The notes beneath the pieces are model-generated. The model saw only the letters and a list, made by a program, of their open reading frames with translations. It did not search any database and was not told where the DNA came from. Shown here piece by piece: positions 1 to 6,954 of a DNA stretch of 40,322 nucleotides; position 1 is the first letter of the stretch, and every line of letters starts with the position of its first letter. This DNA comes from an uncultured Acetobacteraceae bacterium (lineage in GTDB: Bacteria > Pseudomonadota > Alphaproteobacteria > Acetobacterales > Acetobacteraceae): assembly GCA_903918195.1 (NCBI GenBank), contig CAIXDS010000378.1, positions 1-40,322 of the forward strand, in the 5' to 3' direction. The position numbers and the translations under genes were made by a program.

Positions 1-126
1 GCCTGGCTCAACCGGTGTCGCCGCCTCGCCAAGGATTGGGAATGCCTGAACCGTAACGCCCTCGCATTCTTGCGCTGGGCTTCCGTCAGGCTGATGGTCC
101 GAAAGCTCTGCCAGATCACGATATGA
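1..126 (+). CDS. IS5-family (IS427-like) transposase, C-terminal fragment
   Basis: Reading from base 1 in frame gives about 41 residues ending in TGA: a start of AWLNRCRRLAKDWE, then LNRNALAFLRWASVRLM and a short tail. This is the conserved end of IS5-family DDE transposases of the IS427/IS1031 type. It includes the RRLAKDWE block, which carries the last catalytic Glu of the DDE triad. The 5' part lies outside the window, so I cannot say whether the element is intact. Seen: the motif and the stop. Known: the family. Inferred: an IS copy borders the window. Confidence 0.85.
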   Translation, partial: AWLNRCRRLAKDWECLNRNALAFLRWASVRLMVRKLCQITI

Positions 127-142
127 TCTTGGACGGACTCTA
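124..142. mobile_element. Right end of the IS5-family element
   Basis: Just after the transposase stop lies TTGGACGGACTC, followed by TAA. Read inward it begins GAGTCCGTCC, which resembles the terminal inverted repeats of IS427-group elements; these insert at TA/TNA-type targets. The boundary is inferred because the left end is not in the window for comparison. Confidence 0.5.
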
Positions 143-581
143 AGGCCCAACCACCTGGCTGTCGGGTTTCCGGGAGAATGCGACAGCCTCTGCACCAAGG
201 TGCGATAAGCGAACGCTATCGGTGGTGAATACCGTGCTTGCCGGCCGTGGTGCGCGCCGCCATCGTCCCGTGATCTTCTGCATATCCGAAGCTGGAGCTG
301 CCGCTATCCAACGCCTTCCATGAGGGCGGCGCGTTCTCTTGTGGCCGTTGCGATGCGCCGGCTGTTCCCCGGCACCATCGGCAACGCGCGGGCGCACGAG
401 CGCACCAGGATCATTGCACGCGGGCGGCCGTTGCCTGCTGTGCGCGTTGCGTCGCAAAGGTGGTTGCGGCGATCTCCAGGCTCGTCTTCCCGCCGGCCGG
501 AAATAGCTGAAATCCGGCTTTTAGTTGATGCGTCAGGCAACCGCCTGTTCAACCCGAACCGGAAGCCCACCTCCGGTTGTC

Positions 582-779
582 TTATGACAAAGGAAAGCGC
601 TGGTTTGCCACCCTGATCTCAAGGGAATGCGGTTGGTTAAAAATAACAGCCGGAACATGGCCCCCAACCGCATACTCATGCGGCGTCGCTTCCTTCCCAT
701 AGTGGAAGTGGAAGTGCAGAAACGCCAAAGCCTGATCCGCCGCCAGATGGTGAGGGTCGCCAACGATACCGGTCATCAT
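582..779 (-). CDS. Possible small protein, 65 aa, unknown
   Basis: The frame opens with two ATG codons, preceded four bases earlier by AGGGG, an acceptable ribosome binding site. The product has a His-rich stretch, FLHFHFHYGK, near residues 20-29 and no membrane segment. I do not recognise the family. It lies in AT-richer, gene-poor DNA near an IS end, and a 15-bp inverted repeat stands about 80 bases upstream of its start. It could be a chance ORF or a remnant. Confidence 0.25.
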   Translation of the reverse strand: MMTGIVGDPHHLAADQALAFLHFHFHYGKEATPHEYAVGGHVPAVIFNQPHSLEIRVANQRFPLS

Positions 780-857
780 ATTTCCCCTATGCGCTGCCGT
801 GCAGGGAGTTATTTTTTAACGCCACCAAAAATCTCCCAGCTTCGCGCTGTCATGGCT

Positions 858-911
858 ATATGCTGCATTGCAACATTGGCGTCGATAGTTTCATGCTGCA
901 ATGCAGCATAT
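858..911. repeat. Perfect 15-bp inverted repeat with 24-bp spacer
   Basis: The arms ATATGCTGCATTGCA (858-872) and TGCAATGCAGCATAT (897-911) are exact reverse complements. Neither strand has a T-run after the second arm, so it is not a standard intrinsic terminator. It lies downstream of the VOC gene and upstream of a possible 65-codon ORF, both on the minus strand. It could be a protein-binding site, an RNA hairpin or an old transposon end. Confidence 0.8.
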
Positions 912-1057
912 GGCTGGTATGCAGCGGAAACGCAGATCGGGCAGGACGCTCGGTCTGGCCGCGATGGGTGCGGCCTCGCCCTTTCAGCAATGGCACGTCC
1001 AGGAAGCCGGCCGATCACCGGGCGAATGTGGCGGCGCGGGCGAACCCTGGAGACCGG

Positions 1058-1966
1058 TCACACGAAGCTGGAACGCGACCGCTCCATGTCCTCCGGCGGC
1101 ATCGCCGGCACCCAGGCCTCGTGCCCCGGCGCGTAGCGGTTGTTGTTCTGCCCGGCATTGCGGTTGATCAGCGCCCGCGCATGCATCGGGTGGCGCATGC
1201 TGCGCGCCTCGTGCTCAATCGTCACCAGCACATCGCCGCTGTCCGGATCGACCACGTCCTGGAAGCGGTACTGGTGCTGGCTGCTCTCCTCGGTCACCAG
1301 CCCGCGCGCCAGCAGCCGCCGGTGCGGACCGGAGAAATCGGCGAGCGAAATCTGAATGTGGGACCCGTCGTACTCTGCCAGCTTCCTGTCGGTCTCGCGG
1401 AACAGGATCGCCGCCGCCGGCCCCGCCGTCACCCGCGCGAAACGGCCCTGCGCATCCTCGCCAGTGGTCGCCAGCCCGTGCAGCGTCTCGCGGTAAAAGC
1501 GCGCAATCGCCTCGGCGCTGTCGGGCGGGGCGTCGAGTTCCACATAGGGCATGCCGAGCGTGATGCGGCCGAAGCGCGGCTGTGGCGGGTGGGCGCGGAG
1601 TTGGTTGCCCCAGGGGCAGGTGAGGTCGATGGCGTCGCCGGCATCGGTCCAGGTGAAGCGCGTGCCGGCCAGCCGCGGCGCCACCACCCCCAGCCGCAGG
1701 CGCAGCGCATCCAGGTCGGGCACGACGAGACCGGTGGTGCCGCGCAGCACCTGCGCCGGCCCGGTTGGCAGGTGGAACTGGCAATCGCCGACATTGACCC
1801 ACATGTTGTCAATGCCGACCACCAGATAGGGATCGCGGGTCAGGCCGATCCCCATGATGTAGAACAGCGTCGCCAGGCGCTGGTCCGGCACCCGCACATT
1901 CACGTGGCCGAACCCGACGATATTGCCGACATCTTCGGCGGCACGGTCGAATACGGAATTTGGCAT
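1058..1966 (-). CDS. VOC (glyoxalase/bleomycin-resistance) family protein
   Basis: This is a 302-residue protein with two vicinal-oxygen-chelate modules. The first begins VGFGHVNVRVPD, around residues 17-28, and the second begins ITLGMPYVELDAP, around residues 135-147. A later segment, GSHIQISL, matches the metal-ligand strand seen in such folds. VOC enzymes use a divalent metal for isomerase, dioxygenase or resistance chemistry; which of these applies is not visible here. It follows the crotonase-like gene on the same strand with a 16-base gap, so the two are probably co-transcribed. The start is the first ATG after that gap, with a weak GGGAC just upstream. The specific substrate is unknown. 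Confidence 0.8.
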   Translation of the reverse strand: MPNSVFDRAAEDVGNIVGFGHVNVRVPDQRLATLFYIMGIGLTRDPYLVVGIDNMWVNVGDCQFHLPTGPAQVLRGTTGLVVPDLDALRLRLGVVAPRLAGTRFTWTDAGDAIDLTCPWGNQLRAHPPQPRFGRITLGMPYVELDAPPDSAEAIARFYRETLHGLATTGEDAQGRFARVTAGPAAAILFRETDRKLAEYDGSHIQISLADFSGPHRRLLARGLVTEESSQHQYRFQDVVDPDSGDVLVTIEHEARSMRHPMHARALINRNAGQNNNRYAPGHEAWVPAMPPEDMERSRSSFV

Positions 1967-1982
1967 GTCCCGTGTCGCCGGC

Positions 1983-2780
1983 TCAGGTGCCGGTCCAGAC
2001 CGGCGAGCGCTTGTTCAGGAACGCATCGATCCCCTCGGCGGCGTCGCGCGCCAGCATGTTGCGCGTCATTGCCTCGGCGGCCAGATTGTAGGCGTCATCC
2101 AGGGGAAGCTCCGCCTGGGCGTGGAACAATTCCTTGCCGATCGCCAGCGTCAGCGGGCTTTTCGCCGCGATCTGCGCGGCCAGCGCCTGCACCGCCGCGT
2201 CCAGTTCCGGTTCCGGCACCACGCGGTTGATCAGGCCAATCTCGTGCGCCCGGGCGGCCTCAACCAGCTCGCCGGTGAGCAGCATCTCCATCGCCGCCTT
2301 GCGCCCGACCGCACGGGTCAGCGCCACCATAGGGGTGGAGCAGAACAGGCCGATATTTACGCCAGGCGTCGCGAACCGTGCGGTGTCGGCCGCCACGGCC
2401 AGGTCGCAACTGGCGACCAGCTGGCAGCCCGCGGCGGTGGCAATGCCGTGCACCCGCGCGATCACCGGCTTGGGCAGGCGCACGATCCGCGTCATCAGCG
2501 CCGCACAGCGGGCGAAAAGTGCCTCATAGGCGTCCCGGCCCGGGTTGGCGCGCATTTCGCGCAGATCGTGGCCGGCGCAGAAGGCGGGGCCGTTGCCGGC
2601 GATCACCACCACCTTGACCGCCGCATCGAGGGCTGCCTCGGCCAGGGCCACGTCGAGCGCCGCGATCAGCCCGACCGACAGCGCATTGCGCGCGGCCGGG
2701 CGGTTCAGCGTGAGCCACACCACCCCGCCCGCTTCGCGGCGCAGCAGGACGGCATCGTCGTGCGGTGTAGCAGCGTCCAT
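1983..2780 (-). CDS. Enoyl-CoA hydratase/isomerase family protein, ECHDC3-like
   Basis: A 265-residue crotonase-fold protein. The oxyanion-hole segment AGNGPAFCAGHDLREM and the stretch TAAGCQLVASCDLAVAAD, followed by FATPGVNIGLFCSTP, match the ECHDC3-type branch. In classical hydratases the two catalytic Glu residues sit in GGGCEL and QPEI; here those positions are Gln (AAGCQL) and Gly (TPGV), so ordinary enoyl-CoA hydration is doubtful. I chose the ATG preceded by GGAGGG; the frame stays open upstream but lacks a comparable site. It is first of a two-gene operon with the VOC gene. A palindrome about 54 bases upstream may be its operator. Confidence 0.85.
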   Translation of the reverse strand: MDAATPHDDAVLLRREAGGVVWLTLNRPAARNALSVGLIAALDVALAEAALDAAVKVVVIAGNGPAFCAGHDLREMRANPGRDAYEALFARCAALMTRIVRLPKPVIARVHGIATAAGCQLVASCDLAVAADTARFATPGVNIGLFCSTPMVALTRAVGRKAAMEMLLTGELVEAARAHEIGLINRVVPEPELDAAVQALAAQIAAKSPLTLAIGKELFHAQAELPLDDAYNLAAEAMTRNMLARDAAEGIDAFLNKRSPVWTGT

Positions 2781-2833
2781 AGTGTCACCCTCCGTCCCGG
2801 ACCTTGTTCGGCCCCGACCCCGACCCATCATAA

Positions 2834-2851
2834 TTGTCCATGGGAGGACAA
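2834..2851. promoter_or_regulatory. Palindromic operator candidate
   Basis: TTGTCC and GGACAA flank six bases, making an 18-bp dyad in the AT-richer spacer between the crotonase gene (start at 2780) and the rightward small gene at 3018. The half-site resembles GntR-type TTGTC sites, but no regulator gene is adjacent. The assignment is by pattern only. Confidence 0.3.
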
Positions 2852-3017
2852 ATGTGCCAGAGAGGAAGATGTGCCGTGATGCCACACGGGAAAGCGCCGG
2901 CGTGCGCCGGGAGAAGACCCAGGCGCGATCCGGCGTGCATTTCCCTGGCGGCATCGGGCGCAGACGCCACATTGCGGCGACATATCGCGAGACCTGAAAA
3001 TTGAAAGACAACTTACA

Positions 3018-3257
3018 GTGACGACGGCTGGAACACTGACCGCCGCCCTGGGGGCGGAACGCAGAAAAGGCAACCTCTCAGCCGAGACCGAGCAGCATTT
3101 GCGCCATGAACTGCGCCGCGCCGGCTGGCAATCGGACGATTCCGCCCTCGTCGAGCCGATCAGCCTGGAGATCGAACGGCTGGAACGGGAGGCGGCGACC
3201 TTGCGCAAGCTCAGGGCCGAAATCTTCGGGGCGGCCGAATCACGGCCGGGCGACTGA
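3018..3257 (+). CDS. Hypothetical protein, 79 aa
   Basis: A small soluble, charged protein starting at GTG. The second half (ISLEIERLEREAATLRKLRA) has heptad-like Leu/Ile spacing that suggests a helix or short coiled coil. I do not recognise the family. It is transcribed away from the crotonase gene, and its stop lies eight bases from the stop of the convergent aminotransferase. That neat fit between flanking genes favours a real gene, but the Shine-Dalgarno sequence is weak. Confidence 0.5.
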   Translation: MTTAGTLTAALGAERRKGNLSAETEQHLRHELRRAGWQSDDSALVEPISLEIERLEREAATLRKLRAEIFGAAESRPGD

Positions 3258-3265
3258 GATTTCCT

Positions 3266-4423
3266 TCACGCCGACGCGCCCGACAAGGCCCGCAGAGCGT
3301 CGCAAACCTGCGCGACGGCGCCATCCGACAACTCGGGATACATCGGCAGGCTGAGCACCTCGGCAGACGCACGCGCGGTTTCGCGGCAGGCGGCCGGACC
3401 CAGCGCCACGCGGCCGCGATAGGCGGGCTGCAGATGCACCGGCACCGGATAATGTACGCCGGTGCCGATGCCCTGCGCGCGCAATGCCGCCTGCACCGCG
3501 GCGCGATCGGGCACGCGCAGCACATACTGATGAAAGACATGCCCCGCACCGGGGCGTCGCGCCGGCGGAGCAACACCGCCGCCCGCCAGCGCCGAATCGT
3601 AGCGCGCCGCAATCGCGCCGCGGCGAGCATTCTGCGCATCGAGATACGGCAGCTTCACCCGCAGAATGGCCGCCTGCAGCTCGTCCAGCCGGCTGTTCAC
3701 GCCGACATCGTCGGACACGTAGTGCTGCCGCCAGCCATATTGCCGCAGCGCCGCCAGCCGCTCCGCCAGCGCCGTATCGTTGGTGGCAATGACCCCGCCA
3801 TCCCCCAGCGCGCCGAGATTCTTGGTCGGGTACAGGGAAAAGCACGACACCTGGCCCAGCGTGCCGAGTTTGCGCCCGCCCAGGGTCGCACCATGCGCCT
3901 GGCTGCAATCCTCGATCAGCGCCGCGCCGTGCCGCGCGCAGAGGGAAAGAACCGCATCGAGATCGGCCGCCTGCCCGTACAAATGCACGGGGATGACCGC
4001 GCGCACCGGCGGCAGGCCGGAAGGCGGGTGCGCCAGCACGGCCGCCAGTTCGCCCGGGTCCATGGTGTAGTGGGTCGGGTCGATATCGATCAGCAGCGGC
4101 ACCGCGCCGGCCATCTCGATGGCGGCAACCGTTGCCACCGCGGTGTGCGACACCGTCGCCACCGTGCAGCCCGGCCCGATGCCCAGACCCCGCAGCGCCA
4201 GCGCCAGCGCATCGGTGCCGTTGCCGCAGCCCACGGCATGCGCCGTGCTCAGCCAGGCAGCGAACTCGGCCTCGAAGCCGCGCCCCTCGGCGCCGAGGAC
4301 GTACCACCCCGACCCCAGCACACGCGCCACCGCTGCATCGATCTCGGCCCGCCGCGCGCGGTAGCCGGCGCCGGGATCGGCCTGCGGAATGCGCACCGGC
4401 GGCGGCTTCATGGCGGGCACCAT
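3266..4423 (-). CDS. DegT/DnrJ/EryC1/StrS family sugar aminotransferase
   Basis: A PLP-dependent aminotransferase of about 385 residues that adds an amino group to a keto-sugar nucleotide. Visible family marks are the substrate-loop region CGNGTDALALAL, the PLP-contacting EDCSQAHGA, and SLYPTKNLGALGDGG, whose Lys forms the Schiff base. The C-terminal GVHYPVPVHLQPAY segment is also typical. The chosen ATG overlaps the epimerase stop (TGATG), so the two are translationally coupled; an ATG 12 bases further in is possible. The pair probably makes an amino- or deoxyamino-sugar nucleotide for surface glycan or flagellin decoration; the exact sugar cannot be read. Confidence 0.9.
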   Translation of the reverse strand: MVPAMKPPPVRIPQADPGAGYRARRAEIDAAVARVLGSGWYVLGAEGRGFEAEFAAWLSTAHAVGCGNGTDALALALRGLGIGPGCTVATVSHTAVATVAAIEMAGAVPLLIDIDPTHYTMDPGELAAVLAHPPSGLPPVRAVIPVHLYGQAADLDAVLSLCARHGAALIEDCSQAHGATLGGRKLGTLGQVSCFSLYPTKNLGALGDGGVIATNDTALAERLAALRQYGWRQHYVSDDVGVNSRLDELQAAILRVKLPYLDAQNARRGAIAARYDSALAGGGVAPPARRPGAGHVFHQYVLRVPDRAAVQAALRAQGIGTGVHYPVPVHLQPAYRGRVALGPAACRETARASAEVLSLPMYPELSDGAVAQVCDALRALSGASA

Positions 4424-5394
4424 CAAAGGTACGCCGCCAGCCGCGGCCGGAACCATTCCAGCGAGTGGCGAATGCCGTCCTCCAGCCCGACCTGCGGCAC
4501 CCAGCCGGTGGCGGCGCGGAAGGCGCGGTCGTCGGCGTAGTAGCTGCCGATGTCGATGCGGGCCCGGTCGGCCGGGAATTCGCGCGTGCTGTAGCGGGCA
4601 TCCGGCCCGGCCAGGGTCACGACCAGCTCGGCCAGCTGCTTCAGGCTGGCCGGCGGCGACCCGCCGATGTTGAAGATGCGCCCGTGGCAGGCCGGCACCG
4701 ACGCCGCCAGAAGAAAAGCCTCGGTCACATCATCGACATAGGTCAGGTCGCGCAGCTGATCGCCGCCCCACACCTCGAACGGGTGGCCCTCCAGCACGGC
4801 GCGAATCCAGATACCGAGGAAAGTCTGCCTGGCGTCGCGGATGCGCAGGCGCGGCCCGTAGCAGTTGGTCAGGCGCAGGCTGACCACCGGCCGGTTGCTG
4901 GTGCGGTGCTCGATCATCCAGTACTGCTCGCCGGCGAATTTCGACACGCCGTTGGCGTCGGGCGGGTTGACCGGATGCGCCTCGTCCACCGGCAGGTGCA
5001 GCGGGCGGCCGTAGAACTGGCGGGTAGAGGCGTGCACCACGACGGCGTCCGGGGCAGCCTCGCGCACCGCCTGGATCAGCCGCACCTGCGCGACCGCGTT
5101 GACCGCAATGTCGGCCAGCGGGTCGCGTTGGCCGCCCATGTGGCTGGTCTGGGCGGCCAGATTGAAAATGACCTCCGCCCCTTCGCAGATCGGGCGCAGA
5201 TCCACCTCGCGGATGTCGGCGCGGACCAGTTCGACCGCGGCGCCGTCGAGGTTGGCCGGATTGGCGCCGCCGCCGAACATGAACCCGTCCAGCGCGGCCA
5301 CCCGCGCCCCGCGCGCGGCCAGCGTATGGCACAGATTCGAGCCGAGAAACCCCGCCCCGCCGGTTACCAGCACTTTGCGGCCACGCCACTCCAT
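4423..5394 (-). CDS. NAD-dependent epimerase/dehydratase (extended SDR) without catalytic Tyr
   Basis: A 323-residue extended short-chain dehydrogenase. The Rossmann motif TGGAGFLGSN is at residues 11-20, NLAAQTS near 78-84, and the substrate half has LRLTNCYGPRLRIRDARQTF. The catalytic Ser region ASTRQFYG and Lys152 are present, but the YxxxK Tyr position is Asn148 (NGVSK). I recall related proteins that share this replacement (NGxxK in place of YxxxK), so it may be a subfamily trait rather than damage. Start: ATG with AGGAGA seven bases upstream. It is coupled to the aminotransferase. Three 15-bp tandem repeats lie in its leader. Confidence 0.88.
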   Translation of the reverse strand: MEWRGRKVLVTGGAGFLGSNLCHTLAARGARVAALDGFMFGGGANPANLDGAAVELVRADIREVDLRPICEGAEVIFNLAAQTSHMGGQRDPLADIAVNAVAQVRLIQAVREAAPDAVVVHASTRQFYGRPLHLPVDEAHPVNPPDANGVSKFAGEQYWMIEHRTSNRPVVSLRLTNCYGPRLRIRDARQTFLGIWIRAVLEGHPFEVWGGDQLRDLTYVDDVTEAFLLAASVPACHGRIFNIGGSPPASLKQLAELVVTLAGPDARYSTREFPADRARIDIGSYYADDRAFRAATGWVPQVGLEDGIRHSLEWFRPRLAAYL

Positions 5395-5417
5395 CGGATT
5401 CTCCTGTTACGTCCGGC

Positions 5418-5462
5418 CCAATGTCGGACAGGCCAGTGTCGGACAGGCCAATATCGGGCCGC
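5418..5462. repeat. Three tandem 15-bp units in the epimerase leader
   Basis: The units are CCAATGTCGGACAGG, CCAGTGTCGGACAGG and a degenerate CCAATATCGGGCCGC, end to end. The first two differ at one base. They occupy the spacer between the channel gene and the epimerase start, about 25 bases before its ATG, so they would lie in its 5' UTR or promoter. Confidence 0.85.
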
Positions 5463-5488
5463 TTCGTGGCGGAATTCGGTCGGCGCCG

Positions 5489-6454
5489 CTATTCCGGCTC
5501 GCCGGTGCCGCGGCGCAGGTGGCGGCGGTGCTCGGTGTCCGGCCCGCCGCTGCGCATGATCTCGCCGAAGCCGAACAGCAGCAGCAGCAGCCCCGACACC
5601 ACCTCGATCGTCGCCAGCGCCCGCACCAGCGGCCCGACAGGGGTGATATCGCCGTAGCCGACCGTCGCCAGCGTGGTTACCGAGAAATACAGCGCCTCGC
5701 TGAAGCTGAGCTGCTGCGGCTGGGAATGCACCAGGAACAGCGCGCCCCCCACCGACATCTCCGCGATCCGGTAGAAGCAGGCAAACACCACCACCAGCAG
5801 CGAATAGAAGGTCAGGAACGCCATGATCGGCATGATCAGCCGGTCAACCCGGGCCGCCACCGTCTCGAACACCAGGGCGATGTCCATCAGCAGCAACACC
5901 ACGTCGCGCGCCGCCCCCCCCACTACGGCGGCGATCGCGACCGACGCGGCCAGCAGCGCCGCGCCTTGCCCGAACGCGCTGAGGTTCAGCCGCGGCACCA
6001 GGAAGGCGAGAGCGCCGATCACCAGCAGCCCGGGCACCCAGCGCGACATGCGCGGCAGGTGGGTCAGTTCATGGTGGCGCCGCGCGCGGATCAGCCCGGC
6101 CACCTGCCGGCGCCGCAGGAAGCAGCCGAGCAGGAAACCGGCCACCGGCACGCCCAGCGCGGCCGCCGCGACGCTGTCCGGCGCGTCGGGAAAATTGGCC
6201 TCGTGGAAATACACGAATATGCAGGCATAGACGGCGAGCATGTTGGCCACGGTAACGCCGAAATGCGACCCACCCGGGAACACGAGATAGAAAAAGCCGA
6301 ACCCGAGCATGCAGGCGCCGATCGAGGCGACCGAAAAATGCCAATCCTCCCCCATCGCCGCCGCCACCAGCCCAACCAGCACGAGGGTGAACGCGGTCGC
6401 CCGCAACCAATGAAGGTCCATGCGACGGGTGGCGTGGCGCGGCGAGATCGGCAT
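5489..6454 (-). CDS. Potassium channel family protein (ion channel 2 domain)
   Basis: A 321-residue membrane protein. Hydrophobic segments lie near residues 18-34, 42-60, 66-84, 96-112, 140-153 and 165-180. The pore unit at the C-terminus has an outer helix near 206-228, a pore helix and the K+ selectivity filter TVGYGD at 264-269, followed by an inner helix near 281-298. The short cytoplasmic tail has no RCK domain, so gating is not by a C-terminal NAD-binding domain. No strong ribosome site precedes the ATG, and Met12 is an alternative start. It is on the same strand as the epimerase pair, but a repeat-bearing spacer separates them. Confidence 0.88.
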   Translation of the reverse strand: MPISPRHATRRMDLHWLRATAFTLVLVGLVAAAMGEDWHFSVASIGACMLGFGFFYLVFPGGSHFGVTVANMLAVYACIFVYFHEANFPDAPDSVAAAALGVPVAGFLLGCFLRRRQVAGLIRARRHHELTHLPRMSRWVPGLLVIGALAFLVPRLNLSAFGQGAALLAASVAIAAVVGGAARDVVLLLMDIALVFETVAARVDRLIMPIMAFLTFYSLLVVVFACFYRIAEMSVGGALFLVHSQPQQLSFSEALYFSVTTLATVGYGDITPVGPLVRALATIEVVSGLLLLLFGFGEIMRSGGPDTEHRRHLRRGTGEPE

Positions 6455-6509
6455 GGCGCGGGCGTCGTTTCAGGCAAAGGAGTGGAAGGCGGCGGAGACG
6501 TGCGCCTGA

Positions 6510-6644
6510 TCAGCGCTTGCGCGGCGGAATCGCGTCATCCCGCCGAAACTGCCTGATGTGCCACCAAGCGACCGCAGCTCCCATCGCCACGGCAACGACG
6601 GGAGCGCCGAGATAGAGAACGGTGAAGAGATCCTGGTTGCTCAT
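6510..6644 (-). CDS. Small single-span membrane protein, 44 aa
   Basis: A short protein with a hydrophobic segment at about residues 8-28 and a strongly basic tail (RQFRRDD then PPRKR). The ATG overlaps the stop of the upstream 77-residue membrane protein (ATGA), with GCAGGA just before it. This coupling is the main reason to believe the gene, since the protein is too short for family recognition. The basic tail predicts a cytoplasmic C-terminus. Function unknown. Confidence 0.6.
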   Translation of the reverse strand: MSNQDLFTVLYLGAPVVAVAMGAAVAWWHIRQFRRDDAIPPRKR

Positions 6645-6874
6645 TCCTGCAATAGCTGTAGCACGCGGCGGGCGATCGCATGAAGGGCAATCCAGGCCAT
6701 GGTGCCGGCTGTCCACCCAATTGCCGCAACCGTGAGCGAGAACCTGACCCCACCTGGGTTGTAGAGGACCGCGGCAATTGGAGCGACGACCATCAGCGTG
6801 AAAATGGTATTGCCGACACCCGCAAGGCCGTTCGCCAGAAGTTTCGTCTGCTCATTAGCGATCGCAGGACGCAT
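6641..6874 (-). CDS. Small two-span membrane protein, 77 aa
   Basis: After an N-terminal MRPAIANEQTKLLAN the protein has two hydrophobic spans, about residues 16-37 and 45-66, and ends in a basic amphipathic tail. I prefer the ATG that has GTGAGG six bases upstream over the in-frame GTG twelve bases earlier, because that GTG is itself part of the ribosome site. It forms a translationally coupled pair with the 44-residue protein. The pair sits about 80 bases after the zinc permease gene on the same strand, in a locally AT-rich spacer that may carry its own promoter. Function unknown. Confidence 0.65.
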   Translation of the reverse strand: MRPAIANEQTKLLANGLAGVGNTIFTLMVVAPIAAVLYNPGGVRFSLTVAAIGWTAGTMAWIALHAIARRVLQLLQE

Positions 6875-6908
6875 GTAGAACCTCACGCGGCAATTAATCC
6901 TGCTCTCT

Positions 6909-6938
6909 TAAATGTGTTTTCAATTCGAGTTGTGTCAA
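6909..6938 (-). promoter_or_regulatory. Possible promoter for the small membrane protein pair
   Basis: A perfect TTGACA (-35) on the minus strand is followed after 18 bases by a poor -10 (CATTTA). The region is much more AT-rich than its surroundings. The -35 match is good and the -10 weak, so this is tentative. Confidence 0.3.
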
Positions 6939-6954
6939 TCGGAATGCTGCCACT

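Larger units (their letters stand above)
143..1057. other. Gene-poor stretch beside the IS element
   Basis: No recognisable protein is encoded on either strand between the IS end and the VOC gene. The open frames are short, rich in Arg and Pro, and conflict with one another. The only items I can point to are a 65-residue leftward ORF with a Shine-Dalgarno-like AGGGG, and a perfect inverted repeat near 858-911. Base composition falls toward AT around 620-920, unlike the neighbouring genes, which fits decayed or foreign DNA next to a mobile element. Confidence 0.5.

Noticed and set aside
320..616. 98-codon frame after the IS end
   Set aside because: No ribosome site, Arg-rich, no motif, and it conflicts with equally poor frames on the other strand.
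860..2230. 456-codon plus-strand frame
   Set aside because: Covers the VOC and crotonase genes in antisense; Arg/Pro/His-rich and featureless.
4132..6556. Long plus-strand open frames opposite the epimerase and channel genes
   Set aside because: Antisense to clearly recognised proteins; no motifs and skewed His/Arg/Gln composition.
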